From: Qipengyuania vulgaris
GTDB lineage: Bacteria; Pseudomonadota; Alphaproteobacteria; Sphingomonadales; Sphingomonadaceae
Length of the DNA stretch: 64,000 nucleotides
Reading direction: 5' to 3'
Assembly (NCBI GenBank): GCA_000756795.1
Contig: CCSI01000001.1
Coordinates: 620,001-684,000 of the forward strand
Shown here: positions 9,830-18,658 of the stretch, in pieces
Layout: each line of letters begins with the position of its first letter
How positions within the stretch are numbered: the first letter of the stretch is position 1
Translations under genes and position numbers: made by a program
Notes under the pieces: generated by a model
What the model was told of the DNA's origin: nothing
Databases searched by the model: none
What the model saw: only the letters and a program-made list of their open reading frames with translations

Positions 9830-12670
9830 TTGGCTGACGACATCGACACGATCGATTCCCCCGTTCCGGGCGGCGAAGAACACACCCGCATCGACATCGT
9901 CGAGGAAATGAAGACGAGCTATCTCGATTACGCGATGAGCGTGATCGTGAGCCGCGCATTGCCCGACGTGCGCGACGGGCTGAAGCCGGTCCACCGCCGT
10001 ATTCTCTACGCCAGCAATGAAGGCGGATTCGTAGCCGGACGCCCCTTCCGCAAGAGCGCCAAGATCGTTGGCGACGTGATGGGTAACTACCATCCGCACG
10101 GCGACGCGGCGATCTACGACGCGCTGGCACGGATGACCCAGAACTGGTCGCTGCGCGTCCCACTTATCGATGGCCAGGGAAACTTCGGGTCGATGGACCC
10201 CGACCCGCCGGCATCCATGCGTTACACCGAGGCGCGCCTTGCCCGTGTCGCCAATTCGCTGCTCGACGATCTCGACAAGGATACGGTCGATTTCGCCGAC
10301 AACTATGACGGTTCGCGCCGCGAGCCGACGGTCCTGCCTGCCCGCTTCCCCAACCTCCTCGTCAATGGCGCAGGCGGTATCGCGGTCGGCATGGCAACAA
10401 ACATCCCGCCGCATAACCTCGGCGAGGTGATCGACGGCTGTTTCGCCTACATGGACAACCCCGCCATCACGAGCGAGGAACTGTTCGAAATCATTCCGGG
10501 ACCGGACTTCCCGACCGCGCCGCTTATCCTCGGCAAGTCGGGCGCTCGTGCCGCCTACACCACGGGGCGCGGCTCCATCCTCCAGCGCGCGCGCCACACG
10601 ATCGAAGAGAAGCGCGGCGACAGGAAGTCGATCGTCCTCACTTCCATCCCCTTCCAGGTCGGCAAGAGCGGCCTCGTTGAGAAAATCGCCGAGGCAGCCA
10701 AGGACAAGCGGATCGAAGGTATCTCCGATATCCGTGATGAATCCAGCCGCCAGGGCGTTCGCGTGGTCGTCGACCTCAAGCGCGATGCCTCGCCCGAGGT
10801 CGTGCTCAACCAGATCTGGCGCTACACGCCTGCCCAGGCGAGCTTCCCGGCGAACATGCTCGCCATCAGTGGTGGTCGCCCAGAAGTCCTGACCCTGCGC
10901 GAGTTCATTCAGGCCTTCATCACCTTCCGCGAGGAAGTGATTACGCGCCGCACCAAGTTCGAACTGAACAAGGCGCGCGACCGCGCGCATATCTTGCTCG
11001 GCCTCGTGGTCGCCGTCTCCAACCTCGACGAGGTGGTGGCGATGATCCGCGGCGCTCCGACGCCAGCCGAAGCGCGCGCTCGCCTGCTCGCCAAGGAATG
11101 GCCCATCGGCGACATCGCGCAATATATCGCGCTGGTCGAAGCCATCGAGCCGAGCGACGAGCAGGCCGGCGGGACCTACCGCCTGTCCGAGCGTCAGGTG
11201 AAAGCCATCCTCGACCTGCGCCTCCACCGCCTCACCGCGCTGGGTCGCGACGAAATCGGGGACGAACTCAAGGAACTCTCGCTCTCGATCGAGGAATACC
11301 TCTCCATCCTCGCCGACCGCGTGAAGCTCTACGGCGTGATGCGCGGCGAACTCGAGGAAATCAAAGCGGCCTATGCCACGCCGCGCGTTTCCGAAATCGC
11401 GCCCGCATGGGACGGTATCGATGACGAAGACCTCATCGAGCGTGAGGAGATGGTCGTTACCGTTACCCACGGCGGCTACATCAAGCGTACCCCGCTTGAT
11501 GCCTTCCGCGCGCAGGCTCGCGGCGGCAAGGGCCGCAGCGGCATGGCGACGAAAGACGAAGATGCCGTCGTCGAAATGTTCGTAACTTCGACGCACAACC
11601 CCGTGTTGTTCTTCACGAATACAGGCCGCGTGTACCGCATGAAGGTGTGGAAGCTGCCCGAAGGCGGGCCGCAGACCAAGGGCCGCCCAATGGTCAACCT
11701 CCTGCCGCTGGGCGATGACGAGCGGGTTACTAACGTGCTCTCCCTTCCCGAAGACGAGAACGAGTGGGAAAACCTCAACATCGTCTTCGCCACAGAGCAG
11801 GGAATGGTCCGCCGCAACTCGATGGACGCCTTCACCAATGTGCCTAGCAACGGCAAATACGCGATGGGCTTCGTCGAGGGCAGCGGTGATCGCCTCATCG
11901 GTGTCGAACTGCTCACCGAGGACCAGGAAATCTTCCTCGCCTCGGATTCGGGCAAGGCCATCCGCTTCTCCGCCACCGACGCGCGTGAGACCAAGAGCCG
12001 TACCGGCATCGGTGTGCGCGGCATGAAGCTGAAGGAAGGCCAGAAGGTCGTCTCGATGGCTGTGCTCGATGCGGGCGAGCCCGAGACCGAGGTTCGCGAG
12101 GCCTATCTGCGTGCTGCCGAATGGAAGAACAACGATAACGAGCCGACACTCCCCGCCGACAAGGTCGAGGAATTGTCTGGCACTGAAGAGTTCATCCTGA
12201 CGCTGACCACCAAGGGCTATGGCAAGATTTCGTCGTCCTACGAATACCGCACCATCGGGCGCGGCGGGATGGGCCTCACCAATATCGGTGAACCTTCCAG
12301 CAATCCCGAGCGCAACGGTCCAGTGGTGGCGAGCTTCCCGGTCAAGCACGGTTCGCAGCTCATGCTTGTGACCGACCAGGCCAAGCTCATCCGCCTACCC
12401 ATCAACTTCCGCCACATGGTGGAAGGCGGCTTCGAGAACCATGAAGGTTTCTCGATTTCGGGTCGTGGTTCGTCGGGCGTGCGTATCTTCAACGTGGCCA
12501 AGGGCGAGAACATCGTCGGCGCTGCGTTGATCGACGAAACCGAGGAACCGGAAAACGAGGCCGAAGAGCGGGTGCAGGACGAGATTGCCGCGCGCGGCGG
12601 GCTCGACAAGACCGAGCCGCACACCACGGCGCATTCGGACAAGAACATCGAAGGCGAACCGGGGGGCTGA
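9830..12670 (+). CDS. gyrA: DNA gyrase subunit A
   Basis: DNA-breaking subunit of gyrase, which introduces negative supercoils with GyrB. The 946-residue protein has the 5Y-CAP/tower/coiled-coil body (catalytic Y132 in SMRYTEARL) and a C-terminal beta-pinwheel with a GyrA-box variant QARGGKG near 560, which separates it from ParC; an acidic tail follows. The start is a TTG at 9830: the only nearby ATG (9814) is out of frame and soon stops, and the TTG gives the family's usual N-terminus. At the quinolone-resistance positions it has A93 where E. coli has S83, and D97 where E. coli has D87. Confidence 0.95.
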   Translation: MADDIDTIDSPVPGGEEHTRIDIVEEMKTSYLDYAMSVIVSRALPDVRDGLKPVHRRILYASNEGGFVAGRPFRKSAKIVGDVMGNYHPHGDAAIYDALARMTQNWSLRVPLIDGQGNFGSMDPDPPASMRYTEARLARVANSLLDDLDKDTVDFADNYDGSRREPTVLPARFPNLLVNGAGGIAVGMATNIPPHNLGEVIDGCFAYMDNPAITSEELFEIIPGPDFPTAPLILGKSGARAAYTTGRGSILQRARHTIEEKRGDRKSIVLTSIPFQVGKSGLVEKIAEAAKDKRIEGISDIRDESSRQGVRVVVDLKRDASPEVVLNQIWRYTPAQASFPANMLAISGGRPEVLTLREFIQAFITFREEVITRRTKFELNKARDRAHILLGLVVAVSNLDEVVAMIRGAPTPAEARARLLAKEWPIGDIAQYIALVEAIEPSDEQAGGTYRLSERQVKAILDLRLHRLTALGRDEIGDELKELSLSIEEYLSILADRVKLYGVMRGELEEIKAAYATPRVSEIAPAWDGIDDEDLIEREEMVVTVTHGGYIKRTPLDAFRAQARGGKGRSGMATKDEDAVVEMFVTSTHNPVLFFTNTGRVYRMKVWKLPEGGPQTKGRPMVNLLPLGDDERVTNVLSLPEDENEWENLNIVFATEQGMVRRNSMDAFTNVPSNGKYAMGFVEGSGDRLIGVELLTEDQEIFLASDSGKAIRFSATDARETKSRTGIGVRGMKLKEGQKVVSMAVLDAGEPETEVREAYLRAAEWKNNDNEPTLPADKVEELSGTEEFILTLTTKGYGKISSSYEYRTIGRGGMGLTNIGEPSSNPERNGPVVASFPVKHGSQLMLVTDQAKLIRLPINFRHMVEGGFENHEGFSISGRGSSGVRIFNVAKGENIVGAALIDETEEPENEAEERVQDEIAARGGLDKTEPHTTAHSDKNIEGEPGG

Positions 12671-12688
12671 TAGCCTCCCGGGCGCGGG

Positions 12689-13345
12689 CTAGACCTTGCC
12701 TTTGCGAATGGTCTGGATGACGCCAGTCGCTATCAGAAACTGACCGCCGTAGTAGAGTGGCCACACCAGCCACTCGGCGATGTCGCGCGGCATCTGCCCG
12801 GCCTCGCGCGCGAAGATGATGAGGTCGCTGACGACGAACAGCACCGCGCCGATACCTACACGGTATCGCGGGAAGCGGCTCGTCCACGCAGCCCCCGCCA
12901 TTGCGCCGACCACAAGGGCGTAGAGAGCGGCGAGATACCAGTTCTCGAGCGGGTAGGTCAGCATTGCGGCAAGCACCGGCGTTCCTATAAGTAACGCAAG
13001 TCCGGCGGCCTTCTGGCTGACCGTGGTTTGCTCGCGGCGTTGGGCCATGAAAAGCCAGATGGCGATGAGGTGCCCGACGGCAAACAAGACGCCCCCGGAG
13101 AGGAAATTGAATTCGAGCACCACGTCGGCGAGCGCCCCGAAGGCCATGACAAGCGTTATGAGCACCCCTTCCCTGCCCCGACCGCGCTGGGCCGCGTAGA
13201 TGGCGAGGAAAGCGACCCCCGCGCCCTTCCACAGCGAAAGGAAACTTCCGCCCACCTTCCCATCCATGACGAAGAAATAGCTGATGCCGAATATCAGGCT
13301 GAGCAGCAGGTATGGCCGGTGGTCTAAGAGTGCGCGTTTTGGCAT
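12689..13345 (-). CDS. YhhN/TMEM86-family membrane protein (lysoplasmalogenase family)
   Basis: A 218-residue integral membrane protein with about seven to eight hydrophobic helices (LLLSLIFGISYFFV, GVAFLAIYA, VLITLVMAFGALADVV, VGHLIAIWLFMA and so on). The family includes eukaryotic TMEM86B, which hydrolyses lysoplasmalogens; a conserved acidic residue is in ALADVVLEF. Bacterial roles are poorly defined. I start it at the ATG at 13345 because the frame's earlier ATGs (13402, 13414) would run into divergent trmFO. It converges on gyrA with an 18-bp gap. Confidence 0.82.
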   Translation of the reverse strand: MPKRALLDHRPYLLLSLIFGISYFFVMDGKVGGSFLSLWKGAGVAFLAIYAAQRGRGREGVLITLVMAFGALADVVLEFNFLSGGVLFAVGHLIAIWLFMAQRREQTTVSQKAAGLALLIGTPVLAAMLTYPLENWYLAALYALVVGAMAGAAWTSRFPRYRVGIGAVLFVVSDLIIFAREAGQMPRDIAEWLVWPLYYGGQFLIATGVIQTIRKGKV

Positions 13346-13400
13346 CGCGCACCTATTCCCTTGATAGAGGGCGGGTGCAAGCACTAGGTGCGCAGCCGAC

Positions 13401-14768
13401 ATGACACACGACATCCAGATTATCGGCGGCGGCCTCGCCGGAAGCGAAGCGGCGTGGCAGCTTGCAAGGCGCGGCTACAAGGTTCGCCTCTCCGAAATGC
13501 GCGGCAGCGGCGAGATGACGCCTGCTCACCAGACCGACGGGCTGGCCGAACTCGTCTGCTCGAACAGCTTCCGCAGCGATGACAGCGACAAGAACGCGGT
13601 CGGCCTGCTCCACCACGAGATGCGCCGCCTCGACAGCATCATCATGCGCGCTGGCGAGGTTGCGCGGGTGCCTGCCGGCAGCGCCATGGCCGTCGACCGC
13701 GACGTGTTCTCGGCCGAAGTGCAGCGCACGCTTGAAGAGCATCCGAACATCACCGTGGTTCGCGAGCGAGTCGATGCCCTCCCCTCCTCCGGCCCGACCA
13801 TCGTCGCTACCGGACCGCTGACCGCGCAATCGCTTGCCGAGAGCATCGTCAAATCGACCGGGCAGGACCGCCTCGCCTTTTTCGATGCGATTGCTCCGAT
13901 TGTGCACCGCGACAGCATCGACATGTCGAAATGCTGGATACAGAGCCGCTGGAATAAGCGGACCGACGCCTCGAACGAGGATGGCGACTACATCAATTGC
14001 CCGATGACGAAGGAGCAATACCTCGCCTTCCACCAAGGCCTGATGGACGGCGAGAAGACCGAGTTCCGCGAGTGGGAAGCCGACACGCCCTATTTCGACG
14101 GCTGCATGCCGATCGAGGTCATGGCATCGCGCGGCGTTGAAACCCTGCGCTACGGCCCGATGAAGGGCGTCGGCCTCGACAATCCTTATGACACGAGCGA
14201 AGAGCATCCGCAGGGCAAATGGCCATATGCCGTCGTGCAGCTTCGGCAGGACAACAAGCTCGGCACGCTGTGGAACATGGTCGGCTTCCAGACCAAGCTG
14301 AAATATGGCGCGCAAGTGGAGCTCTTCCGAACCATTCCGGGCCTTGAGAATGCCGAGTTCGCGCGTCTCGGCGGATTGCACCGGAACACTTTTATCAATT
14401 CACCGCTCGTGCTTGACCGCCAGCTTCGCCTGCGCGGCGGAGAACATATCCGTTTCGCCGGTCAGATCACCGGCTGCGAGGGCTATGTCGAAAGCTCGGC
14501 AGTAGGATTGATGGCAGGCATGATGGCGGCGAGCGAACTTGCGGGCCGTGACTGGACGCCCCCGCCCCGCAGTACCGCATTCGGCGCGCTGCTATCGCAT
14601 ATCACCGGCGATGCGGAGGCTGACACCTTCCAGCCGATGAATGTGAATTTCGGGCTCTTCCCGCCGCTTCACGAGGTGAAGAAAAAGGAGCGCAAGGAGG
14701 CCTATACCTCGCGCGCCAAGGCAGAATTCGGCGAGTGGCTCGATACGCTCGAGGCAGTCCCCGCCTGA
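13401..14768 (+). CDS. trmFO: Folate-dependent tRNA (uracil-54-C5)-methyltransferase TrmFO
   Basis: Flavoprotein that makes ribothymidine at position 54 of tRNA using methylenetetrahydrofolate and FADH2. The 455-residue protein starts with the FAD-binding Rossmann motif [19 protein letters not shown] and the family signature [22 protein letters not shown] appears near 355. This is the 'Gid'-like form, distinct from MnmG. Its stop codon directly abuts that of the convergent EF-hand gene (14768/14769). Confidence 0.94.
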   Translation: MTHDIQIIGGGLAGSEAAWQLARRGYKVRLSEMRGSGEMTPAHQTDGLAELVCSNSFRSDDSDKNAVGLLHHEMRRLDSIIMRAGEVARVPAGSAMAVDRDVFSAEVQRTLEEHPNITVVRERVDALPSSGPTIVATGPLTAQSLAESIVKSTGQDRLAFFDAIAPIVHRDSIDMSKCWIQSRWNKRTDASNEDGDYINCPMTKEQYLAFHQGLMDGEKTEFREWEADTPYFDGCMPIEVMASRGVETLRYGPMKGVGLDNPYDTSEEHPQGKWPYAVVQLRQDNKLGTLWNMVGFQTKLKYGAQVELFRTIPGLENAEFARLGGLHRNTFINSPLVLDRQLRLRGGEHIRFAGQITGCEGYVESSAVGLMAGMMAASELAGRDWTPPPRSTAFGALLSHITGDAEADTFQPMNVNFGLFPPLHEVKKKERKEAYTSRAKAEFGEWLDTLEAVPA

Positions 14769-15236
14769 TCAGCAGGCGCAGCGGCGCTTTTTCGCCGGCT
14801 TCGGCTTGGTAGTCGCGAACTCGCCGGGCGACAGCTCGCGATCGCCATTGGCATCGGCGCCTTCAAACTTGTCGACCGTGGTCACCGCCCACTCCTCGAA
14901 AGTGAGCAGGTTGTTGCCGTCCTTGTCGAGCTTCCTGAAAGCGTCTGAGCGCGTCGAGAGCATTTCGTTGCGCGTGATGCGCCAGTCGCGGTTGCGGTCG
15001 TAGCGGAAGAAACGCTGCTGTTCCTTGGTCAGTTCGCTGGCCTCTGGTGGTGCGGGGCCCTCCATGTCGCCCGGGTCACTGACCGGGAGCGCGTCCGGGT
15101 CGTAGGCCGCGGGCGCGAAAGCCATCGGGTCGGGCGGCGGCGCGGCCGCTTCGACTTCGGCGCGACCATCCCACCAGAACAGGCCGACGCCCGTCAGCAT
15201 CAGCGTCACAAGCGAACCGGTCACGAAGGCTTTCAC
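14769..15236 (-). CDS. Exported/membrane-anchored EF-hand protein
   Basis: A 155-residue protein with an N-terminal hydrophobic segment (GSLVTLMLTGVGLFWW), a proline/alanine-rich linker (about 30-70) and three EF-hand calcium loops: DRNRDWRITRNE, DKDGNNLLTFEE and DANGDRELSPGE. The tail is basic and ends CAC. It is likely a calcium-binding envelope protein; the N-terminus may be an uncleaved anchor. No partner is apparent: trmFO is convergent, and the next gene upstream is the squalene-synthase-like gene 38 bp away on the same strand. Confidence 0.82.
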   Translation of the reverse strand: MKAFVTGSLVTLMLTGVGLFWWDGRAEVEAAAPPPDPMAFAPAAYDPDALPVSDPGDMEGPAPPEASELTKEQQRFFRYDRNRDWRITRNEMLSTRSDAFRKLDKDGNNLLTFEEWAVTTVDKFEGADANGDRELSPGEFATTKPKPAKKRRCAC

Positions 15237-15274
15237 TGGGCGAGCTCTCCCCTTTGCTCAGCCGCCAACCTAGC

Positions 15275-15913
15275 CTAAGTCCCGAAAATTCCAAGCCTCA
15301 TCGCCGCCAGCGGGCTGAGACGGTCCCCGAACAGGGCAGCGCCCCCGCGCTTTATCGAGCGGCGGGACAGCCCGCCAATAATAGCAAGCGCCCGCAATTC
15401 GCGAGGGAGTGCCGGGAGGTCCAAGGACCTCCTTTCCACGTCAGGGCCCATCATGGTGAGCTCCGCAACGCCCCAGGCTTTTCCATGCGATCCGGCTTCA
15501 TCGACATATTCGGCCTTTCCCGACAGTCGAGCCAGTGCTGCGAACGCACTTGCGCGGCCCTGCATGAACTCTGCCTGCCCCTTTTCATCCAGCGGGAGCT
15601 CAAACAGCAGGTGTTCCCAGCCATCTATCAATGGGACCAATTCGCTTCGCTCCGCTCCCCAATGCCTTAGTATTGACCGGAGCAGCGGGTCGGGCGGTTG
15701 CGGGTCGCCAGCGGAACGCTCCCGAAGGATTTCGTCTCGCCACCACGCCATGCGTACCTGTCCTAGGGCCGGTTCCGACACACTGCGCGTGATGCGCGAG
15801 AGGTTCTGGTCCAGCTGGAGCAACGCCTCGAGTGCGCCCCGCTGCCCCTCCCACGCATAGGAAAGTACGAGCGGCCCCCAGTCTGGCAGGCTGTAGGTTT
15901 CATCTTCACCCAT
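15275..15913 (-). CDS. Squalene/phytoene synthase-like protein lacking DxxxD motifs
   Basis: A 212-residue protein resembling the trans-isoprenyl diphosphate synthase fold of squalene/phytoene synthases (LSYAWEGQRGALEALLQLDQ at the start, QVRMAWWRDEI as in the family). It is shorter than catalytic members (about 280-350 residues), and I cannot find the two aspartate-rich DxxxD motifs that bind magnesium-diphosphate, so catalysis is doubtful. The closest analogy is NDUFAF6, a non-catalytic complex I assembly factor; that assignment is inference. No carotenoid genes adjoin it. Confidence 0.65.
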   Translation of the reverse strand: MGEDETYSLPDWGPLVLSYAWEGQRGALEALLQLDQNLSRITRSVSEPALGQVRMAWWRDEILRERSAGDPQPPDPLLRSILRHWGAERSELVPLIDGWEHLLFELPLDEKGQAEFMQGRASAFAALARLSGKAEYVDEAGSHGKAWGVAELTMMGPDVERRSLDLPALPRELRALAIIGGLSRRSIKRGGAALFGDRLSPLAAMRLGIFGT

Positions 15914-16012
15914 AGGCGCCGCCTAGGCCTGCCCGGGCCCTTGCTGTCAAGGAGACCCATATTTCCCGAACGTGGGAAACGGGAAATTAACTACTTTCGG
16001 TACATGAAAAAT

Positions 16013-16057
16013 AAGGAACTGCTCTTTTATCAGGCACGGTCGAAGAGGTTCCTTTTT
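16013..16057 (+). promoter_or_regulatory. Leader hairpin upstream of the tad-like operon
   Basis: Imperfect stem AAGGAAC-(TG)-CTCTT (16013-16026) pairing with AAGAG-GTTCCTT (16043-16054), 16-nt loop, followed by TTT. It resembles a weak intrinsic terminator/attenuator 20 bp before the ATG of the first Tad-like gene. A-rich sequence upstream would also give a U-tract on the other strand, so it might serve both directions. Function not established. Confidence 0.4.
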
Positions 16058-16076
16058 ACGAGGTTCAACGGGGTAT

Positions 16077-17708
16077 ATGGGCATCAAGACTTTCCTGCAT
16101 CGCCTGCGCGAGGACACTAGCGGCAATGCCATGCTGCTGGTGGCCATGGGCGCACCGGTCCTGTTCGGCTCGGCCGGGCTCGGCGTGGATATGGCGCAGT
16201 ATTACCTCTGGAAACGCGAACTTCAGTATGCGGTGGATCAGTCTGCCCTCGCAGGCGCTTGGGCCAAGGGCAATGGCGATACATCGACCAATGCCGACGG
16301 CGCCAACACGCCCTTCAAGAAGCGTTCGCGGCAGGAATTCTATTCCAACCTTTCGCGTACCAAGAACTACCTTCTGACCCACCGCGTCAACCTCGATACC
16401 TACGACGGCGTCGATGAAAACTCGGTGCTGACAGAAGCTTCGGCAACGGCCAACCTGCCCTTCACGAAGGTCGTGCTCGGCGATGGAATGACAGTCGCAG
16501 TGCAGGCAAAGGCGGTTTGGGAAACGACCCAGCAGTTCACGGCTTGCCTCTATTCCCTCGACCCGACCTCCTCGCGCACGATGTGGTTCAACGGTGGTCC
16601 GACGGTCGATGCAGCTTGCGGTGTTGGCGCTCGCTCGACCGCCAGCAACGCTATTGTCACGAACGGTAATACCGGTCCGCAGGACATCAACTGGGTTATC
16701 GCGGGCGGCGGCATCGATGATGGCGCCGGCGCGTTCGCGAATGCGGACGTGGTCGAAAACTACGGCAATATGGTTGACCCCTGGGAAGAGTTGACCCCTC
16801 CCGACGACACGACCGTCCGCAGCGACCCCGGCACGGTCTCGAGTTGCAGCGGAAACGAAAAAAAGGCCAACTGGCAGGCCGACGAAACCATAACCGAGGA
16901 AATTACCTACAAGTATTATAAAGGTAACAACAAGAGTAACGCCAAGAAGGCTGGCGAGATAAGCTACACCGGTGCAGGTGCGCTTACCCCCAGCACCACA
17001 GTCTATCCGACGATCGAGGATGGGGACTTCAACGAGGAACCGACCGATTATTCGGAATCAAAAACCGGCAACCTCAGTCAGGTCGCAGGCTCCGGTCCGG
17101 ACAAGATCTATGCGGAAGCGATCACGACGACCAGCTACGCATATACCGACGTCGTATATCTCGATAACGACTTCACCCTGCAGCCGGGCACCTACTCGGA
17201 CATGAACATCAAATGTAACGCGGTGATGGAAAGCGGTGTATACGTCATCGACGGGGGCACGCTGTCGCTTACCGGGGGCAAGACGCTGATCGGTGAGGGC
17301 GTGATGTTTGTTCTCAAGAACGGCGCCGATATCAGCATCCAAGGTGGGGCAAAGGTATACCTTACGCCGATGACTGCGACGGAAATCCTCGCCTATACGA
17401 ATATCACCGATGCGGAGCAGGCCGCCAAGCTCGAAAACATGCTGATCTTCGAACATCCCGATTCGCCGGGTAGCGCGGGCAGCTCGATTACAGGTGGTGC
17501 GAACTTCGACCTCAACGGCATCATCTACATGCCGAACAGCGATCTGCAGCTCGCCGGTAATATGAACGCTTCGGCAGAGTGCCTGATGGTGGCCACGGGA
17601 ACGCTTAAGCTTAGCGGTACCGCCGATCTCGAAACGCTCTGCCCCGCAGGCAAGACCCACGACATCGTGGTTGGCGAAGGCAGCACCCGCGTGAGGCTCG
17701 TGCTATGA
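16077..17708 (+). CDS. TadG-like (Tad domain) pilus-associated protein with repeat-rich C-terminal half
   Basis: A 543-residue protein whose N-terminus is typical of TadE/TadG proteins: a short basic region, then SGNAMLLVAMGAPVLFGSAGLGVDMAQYY (signal/anchor helix, split here: SGNAMLLVAMGAPV and LFGSAGLGVDMAQYY) and a QYAVDQSALAGAWA helix. No von Willebrand A domain motif is obvious. Residues 340-520 are glycine- and serine/threonine-rich with short repeating strands (GGTLSLTGGKTLIGEGVMF, GADISIQGGAKVYL), suggesting a beta-helix-like fold. It overlaps the next gene by four bases. Tad/Flp secretion ATPase, platform and prepilin peptidase genes are not nearby. Confidence 0.8.
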   Translation: MGIKTFLHRLREDTSGNAMLLVAMGAPVLFGSAGLGVDMAQYYLWKRELQYAVDQSALAGAWAKGNGDTSTNADGANTPFKKRSRQEFYSNLSRTKNYLLTHRVNLDTYDGVDENSVLTEASATANLPFTKVVLGDGMTVAVQAKAVWETTQQFTACLYSLDPTSSRTMWFNGGPTVDAACGVGARSTASNAIVTNGNTGPQDINWVIAGGGIDDGAGAFANADVVENYGNMVDPWEELTPPDDTTVRSDPGTVSSCSGNEKKANWQADETITEEITYKYYKGNNKSNAKKAGEISYTGAGALTPSTTVYPTIEDGDFNEEPTDYSESKTGNLSQVAGSGPDKIYAEAITTTSYAYTDVVYLDNDFTLQPGTYSDMNIKCNAVMESGVYVIDGGTLSLTGGKTLIGEGVMFVLKNGADISIQGGAKVYLTPMTATEILAYTNITDAEQAAKLENMLIFEHPDSPGSAGSSITGGANFDLNGIIYMPNSDLQLAGNMNASAECLMVATGTLKLSGTADLETLCPAGKTHDIVVGEGSTRVRLVL

Positions 17709-18166
17709 TCAAACGTCTGTTCAACATCGGTCGCTTCGGTCGCGACGAAAAGGGATCGGTTGTCGTCGAGACTGCCATCGTTCTGCCCGTGCTGATCCTC
17801 ATGGCCTTGGGAGGCTACGAGGCCAGCCGGATCGTCGCGAAAGAAAACGAGCTGCAGATTGCCATCGCGGAAGCGGCGGAAATCGTGCTCGCAACCATTC
17901 CCGAAGACCAGGACGATCTCGACGCCATCGAAGAGATAATCGAAACCTCGACCGGTCTTCCGGCGGGCCAGGTCCGGCTGCAGAAGAAATATCGTTGCGA
18001 CGCGACAGCAGCACTTGTCGATGACATCGACAGTTGTGCAACCGACGCAGTTATCTCCGAATTCATCCACCTTAACGTTTGGGACGGCTATACTCCGGTT
18101 TGGACTTCCTTCGGAATTGGAGAGCCGGTTGCCTACGACTTGCGCCGGAGGATCCAGATCTCATGA
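17705..18166 (+). CDS. TadE-like pseudopilin
   Basis: A 153-residue TadE/G-type protein. After a basic start (MIKRLFNIGRFGRDEKGS) the hydrophobic helix VVVETAIVLPVLILMALGGYEASR contains the conserved glutamate of the TadE domain (here written VVVETAIVLPVLILM then ALGGYEASR). The rest is a short extracytoplasmic domain with two cysteines (YRCDA, DSCATD). It is coupled to the genes on either side by ATGA overlaps, so the three products are made together and probably act as minor pseudopilins of a Tad/Flp pilus encoded elsewhere. Confidence 0.83.
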   Translation: MIKRLFNIGRFGRDEKGSVVVETAIVLPVLILMALGGYEASRIVAKENELQIAIAEAAEIVLATIPEDQDDLDAIEEIIETSTGLPAGQVRLQKKYRCDATAALVDDIDSCATDAVISEFIHLNVWDGYTPVWTSFGIGEPVAYDLRRRIQIS

Positions 18167-18597
18167 TGAAATCGTTTTTCAAGCGCCTCGCACGGCAGGA
18201 GGACGGCTCGACGGTTGTCGAATTTGCCCTCCTCGCGCCCGTAGTCTTCGGCATGTTCTTCGGCCTCATCCAGATCGGCATCAGCATGCAGTCCTATAAC
18301 TCGCTCCGCGGTGTCGCATCGGACACTGCCCGCTGGGCCGTGGTCGAGTATATGAAGCAGAATGAGGTCACCGATAGCCAGGTGCAAACCAAGGCCGTCG
18401 CCATCGCCCAGTCGGCGCCTTACATGCTGAATGACAGCATCGTTGCTACTGTTGACCCCGTAGATACCCCGCGCATTCACGGTACCCACGAGTGGACCCT
18501 GACGCTGACCTACACCCCGCCAGAGGTGCTGCCGTTTTTCGACTATGTCAGCGGCGAACAGAAGTTCGTTCGTCCGATCTTCATGATCGACGAGTGA
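18163..18597 (+). CDS. TadE-like pseudopilin
   Basis: A 144-residue TadE-family protein: basic N-terminus, then GSTVVEFALLAPVVFGMFFG with the conserved glutamate, and a SYNSLRGVASDTARWAVVEYM helix. The start at 18163 overlaps the previous stop; a second ATG follows immediately at 18166. It is the last gene of the three-gene unit and is followed by a strong terminator. Confidence 0.83.
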   Translation: MMKSFFKRLARQEDGSTVVEFALLAPVVFGMFFGLIQIGISMQSYNSLRGVASDTARWAVVEYMKQNEVTDSQVQTKAVAIAQSAPYMLNDSIVATVDPVDTPRIHGTHEWTLTLTYTPPEVLPFFDYVSGEQKFVRPIFMIDE

Positions 18598-18621
18598 TTT
18601 CCAGTATCGCCTTAAGAATTA

Positions 18622-18658
18622 CGGGGCTCGCGGGATGACCGCGGGCCCCGTTTCGTTT
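18622..18658 (+). terminator. Rho-independent terminator of the tad-like operon
   Basis: Twelve-base-pair stem cggggctcgcgg / ccgcgggccccg (one T-G wobble; arms 18622-18633 and 18639-18650), 5-nt loop, followed by tttcgttt. It lies between the last Tad gene and the convergent pdhB stop. Confidence 0.88.

Noticed and set aside
12660-12680. ggggggc-tgata-gcctccc hairpin at the gyrA stop as a terminator
   Set aside because: No T-run on either strand and it overlaps the stop codon.
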